Positions 5,759 through 6,787 of a DNA stretch of 6,787 bases are shown piece after piece. The number at the start of each line of letters is the position of its first letter. Positions within the stretch are counted from its first letter, which is position 1. The stretch comes from Candidatus Avimonoglobus intestinipullorum (lineage in GTDB: Bacteria; Bacillota; Clostridia; UBA1381), in contig DVND01000035.1 in the NCBI GenBank assembly GCA_018714645.1, forward strand, positions 1 through 6,787. Reading direction: 5' to 3'. A program made the translations under genes and the position numbers. The notes below the pieces were generated by a model. That model did no database searches. It was not told the origin of the DNA and saw nothing but the letters and a program-made list of their open reading frames with translations.

Positions 5759-6337
5759 TTATTTGATGCCCATCACGGCCTTTGCCGCCGCCAGCTCGTC
5801 CGCCGCGCCGCCGATTGGGCCTGCTCCTTTTAAGTGCACATCGGGCTGTACACGCTTAAATGCAGCGCCATCGTCTTTTGTCAGCGCGTGAAAAATCTCG
5901 CCGTCTGATTTACCGGTATTTGCTTCATCCGCTATTGCATCGGTAAACCGTTTTAAGTAGTCTGCCCTGATTGCATCATGTGCCCATTCCAGCGGATTCC
6001 CGTCTTTGTCCACGCATACGGCGTTATATCTTTCCTTAATGTTTTCTTCGCGCTCAAGCCGTGCTTTTTCCTCTTTTTCGGCCTGTTCCTTTGCGGCAAC
6101 GTCCTTTTGCAGTTCCTCAAATTTCCCCTTCCAATGCTCTGCGTCCGCATTGCTGTCCTTCAGCGTCTGCAATTCCCCGGTGATGGTGGTGATGGTTTCC
6201 TTTGCGGATTTCAATTCTGCCTTTACCGCATCAAGCTGCCCTTGTGCTTTCTGGATGTCTCTTCCGTTTTCCGCCATGATCTTGTCAATGGTTTCGTCCG
6301 TCAAGCCGTCCATGCTTTTCAAAAATTCCCTGTTCAT
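5759..6337 (-). CDS. Phage capsid scaffold protein (Phage_GP20 type)
   Basis: A 192-residue protein that templates procapsid assembly and leaves or is degraded before DNA packaging. The N-terminus, REFLKSMDGLTDETIDKIMAENGRDI, matches the Phage_GP20 family (Pfam PF06810) opening of 'L-x-x-L-G-L-T-x-E-x-I-D-K-I-M-x-x-x-G'. Residues about 28-106 are a charged Lys/Glu/Gln-rich helix of coiled-coil type, as in scaffolds. Then comes CVDKDGNPLEWAHDAIRADY and a Gly/Ala-rich region, ending in the helix ADELAAAKAVMGIK, which may be the coat-binding end (inference). AAAGGAG lies 5 bases before ATG 6337-6335. It lies directly upstream of the capsid gene, the standard order. Codons are more AT-rich than in the following genes. 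Confidence 0.92.
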   Translation of the reverse strand: MNREFLKSMDGLTDETIDKIMAENGRDIQKAQGQLDAVKAELKSAKETITTITGELQTLKDSNADAEHWKGKFEELQKDVAAKEQAEKEEKARLEREENIKERYNAVCVDKDGNPLEWAHDAIRADYLKRFTDAIADEANTGKSDGEIFHALTKDDGAAFKRVQPDVHLKGAGPIGGAADELAAAKAVMGIK

Positions 6338-6355
6338 AAAAACTCCTTTCCGGCT

Positions 6356-6381
6356 ACGTGTTTTACGTGCAACGCCACGTG
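6356..6381. repeat. Cluster of three ACGTG motifs, possible operator
   Basis: Plus-strand ACGTG occurs at 6356-6360, 6365-6369 and 6377-6381. The last is part of the palindrome CACGTG (6376-6381). Two copies share TACGTG. They lie 20-45 bases upstream of the scaffold start, between the hairpins and the ribosome site. Spacing (9 then 12 bases) is not regular in helical turns, so a protein-binding array is only one reading; chance is another. Confidence 0.3.
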
Positions 6382-6420
6382 CCCCGACCGTTTAACGTCT
6401 AATCACCTGACGAATTTTTT

Positions 6421-6449
6421 TGTATAAAAAAAGCGCCCTGCTTTCGCAA
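6421..6449 (-). promoter_or_regulatory. Possible weak sigma70/sigmaA promoter for the scaffold operon
   Basis: On the minus strand TTGCGA (6449-6444) and TATACA (6426-6421) stand exactly 17 bases apart. Each box matches its consensus at four of six positions. The -35 box lies within the hairpin stem and loop, and the -10 box just after its T-tract, so RNA starting here would escape termination and read into the scaffold gene about 80 bases downstream. Phage late operons often rely on a distant promoter, and both boxes are weak, so this could be chance. Confidence 0.25.
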
Positions 6450-6456
6450 AACGCTT
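6425..6456 (-). terminator. Hairpin terminator with GAAA tetraloop
   Basis: On the minus strand AAGCG (6456-6452) pairs with CGCTT (6435-6431). The inner TTTTGC and GCAGGG extend the stem by six more pairs, three of them G-U, around a GAAA loop closed by C-G. Seven or more T residues follow (6432-6426, partly shared with the stem), then ATACA. This is a strong intrinsic-terminator form. It is the second such hairpin after the zinc-ribbon gene. Confidence 0.65.
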
Positions 6457-6468
6457 GTTTGGCGTATG

Positions 6469-6498
6469 AAAAAAGGGACTGCAGATGCAATCCCTTTT
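6469..6498 (-). terminator. Hairpin terminator after zinc-ribbon gene
   Basis: On the minus strand AAAAGGGA (6498-6491) pairs perfectly with TCCCTTTT (6478-6471) around a 12-base loop that includes TGCA repeats and may close it further. The TTTTTT run (6474-6469) ends it. It begins 11 bases after the TAA of the zinc-ribbon gene. The stem has only three G-C pairs, so it is weaker than the one that follows. The A-run before the stem would also let it work partly on the opposite strand. Confidence 0.5.
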
Positions 6499-6508
6499 GC
6501 TGGTTTCT

Positions 6509-6706
6509 TTATATCCCCCGATATGTTATTTTAATGCAATTCGGGTCAGTACAATATATTTCGGTAGAGGAACCATTCCTATCCATAAGCAACGGTTTCC
6601 CGCATCGGGGGCATTTTAAAGACGTCTTCCCATTGCTGTCCACTTTTATGTCAGCACAATTGTTGTTTATAAACTCAAATTCCTGTAATGTTGCTTTAGT
6701 AGCCAT
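6509..6706 (-). CDS. Small four-cysteine zinc ribbon protein
   Basis: A 65-residue protein with C32-P-R-C35 and C52-x4-C57, four cysteines spaced as in a zinc ribbon. Between them lies GKPLLMDRNGSSTEIY, a beta-hairpin-like link, and the end is KITYRGI. The N-terminal 30 residues (LQEFEFINNN and IKVDSNGK) form a likely short helix and strand. The role is unknown: it could bind nucleic acid, as in Mu Com or topoisomerase-type ribbons, or simply be a small structural module. Genes of this size with this 'CPRCG...C....C....RG' form do occur before the scaffold gene in Gram-positive phages, from memory. GAGGAGG lies about 7 bases before ATG 6706-6704, and the previous gene's end overlaps this start by 11 bases. 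GC is about 41%, lower than the structural genes. Confidence 0.75.
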   Translation of the reverse strand: MATKATLQEFEFINNNCADIKVDSNGKTSLKCPRCGKPLLMDRNGSSTEIYCTDPNCIKITYRGI

Positions 6707-6787
6707 ATAGAACCCTCCTCATAAATGAATTATATGTAATGCTTACGCCTGCTTCTTTTGCCCGTTCAATTGCATCAAGCAATAGAT
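6696..6787 (-). CDS. C-terminal end of an unidentified upstream gene (partial)
   Basis: Only the last 29 codons (6785-6696) are in the window, and the true start is beyond the edge. The residues LLLDAIERAKEAGVSITYN and then SFMRRVLYGY have a natural amphipathic helix and a plausible protein end. The other two minus-strand frames hit stops within this stretch. Its TAA lies 11 bases inside the zinc-ribbon gene, and the AGGAGG used by that gene codes for Arg-Arg here, a compact overlap typical of phage operons. In phages of this layout a portal or minor head gene, or a small gene, may stand here. The fragment alone does not tell which. Confidence 0.55.
   Translation of the reverse strand, partial: LLLDAIERAKEAGVSITYNSFMRRVLYGY

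Larger units (their letters stand above)
6338..6508. other. Non-coding gap between zinc-ribbon and scaffold genes
   Basis: These 171 bases hold no gene I can support. From the high-coordinate side they contain a hairpin terminator (6498-6469), a second hairpin (6456-6425) with a possible promoter across it, and near the scaffold start a cluster of ACGTG/CACGT motifs (6356-6381). The scaffold ribosome site AAAGGAG closes the gap. It is by far the largest gap in an otherwise packed operon, so it is the likely place for regulation of virion gene expression. Confidence 0.6.

Noticed and set aside
1..6787. CRISPR array, tRNA, insertion sequence, attachment site, toxin-antitoxin or other defence gene
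   Set aside because: No regularly spaced direct repeats, cloverleaf-like segment, transposase or defence motif was seen. Nearly all bases are explained by the virion assembly genes.

Overview
The window is one strand-consistent block of tailed-phage (siphovirus-type) head, neck and tail genes. All are on the minus strand, so transcription runs from high to low coordinates. It is either a prophage or a free phage; no integrase, repressor, attachment site or host gene is visible to decide. The strong AGGAGG-type ribosome sites, the Phage_GP20-type scaffold, the Gp15-type tail gene and the protein style all point to a phage of a Gram-positive host, most likely a gut Clostridia/Lachnospiraceae-like bacterium. 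The host is inferred from protein style, not from a marker gene. Local GC is uneven: about 41% in the zinc-ribbon gene, about 45-48% in sampled parts of the tape measure gene, and 50-68% in sampled parts of the capsid gene. This fits the mosaic build of phage genomes.

Layout in order of transcription. (1) 6785-6696: the end of an unidentified gene that overlaps the next start. (2) 6706-6509: a 65-residue four-cysteine zinc ribbon protein. (3) 6508-6338: a 171-base non-coding gap with two hairpin terminators, a possible weak promoter and a cluster of ACGTG motifs. (4) 6337-5759: scaffold. (5) 5733-4837: major capsid protein. (6) 4824-4741: a 27-codon Lys/Pro/Glu-rich gene, in frame with the capsid gene. 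(7) 4724-4341: head-tail connector. (8) 4350-3886: head-closure protein. (9) 3879-3385: tail terminator/completion protein. (10) 3388-2960: HK97-gp10/minor-capsid-2-like neck protein. (11) 2945-2418: tail tube protein. (12) 2395-2012 and 2010-1465: two tail-assembly proteins, the second Gp15-like. (13) 1443-1419: a hairpin terminator. (14) 1397 to the window edge: the N-terminal 465 residues of the tape measure protein.

How they work together: the scaffold templates the capsid shell. The connector, closure, gp10-like and terminator proteins would form the neck that seals the DNA-filled head and joins it to the tail. The tube protein polymerises around the tape measure protein, kept soluble by the assembly chaperones. 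Genes 5 to 13 are packed with gaps of 25 bases or less, or with overlaps of 4-10 bases, so they should be translated as a coupled operon. The three hairpins sit where product levels would need to change: before the scaffold and before the low-copy tape measure.

Most of the window is a recognisable virion assembly cassette rather than a new system. The points most worth a second look are the tiny gene in frame behind the capsid gene, the apparent swap of the last two neck genes, the terminators inside the operon, and the roughly 26-residue Leu/Ile-Pro periodicity of the tape measure protein.
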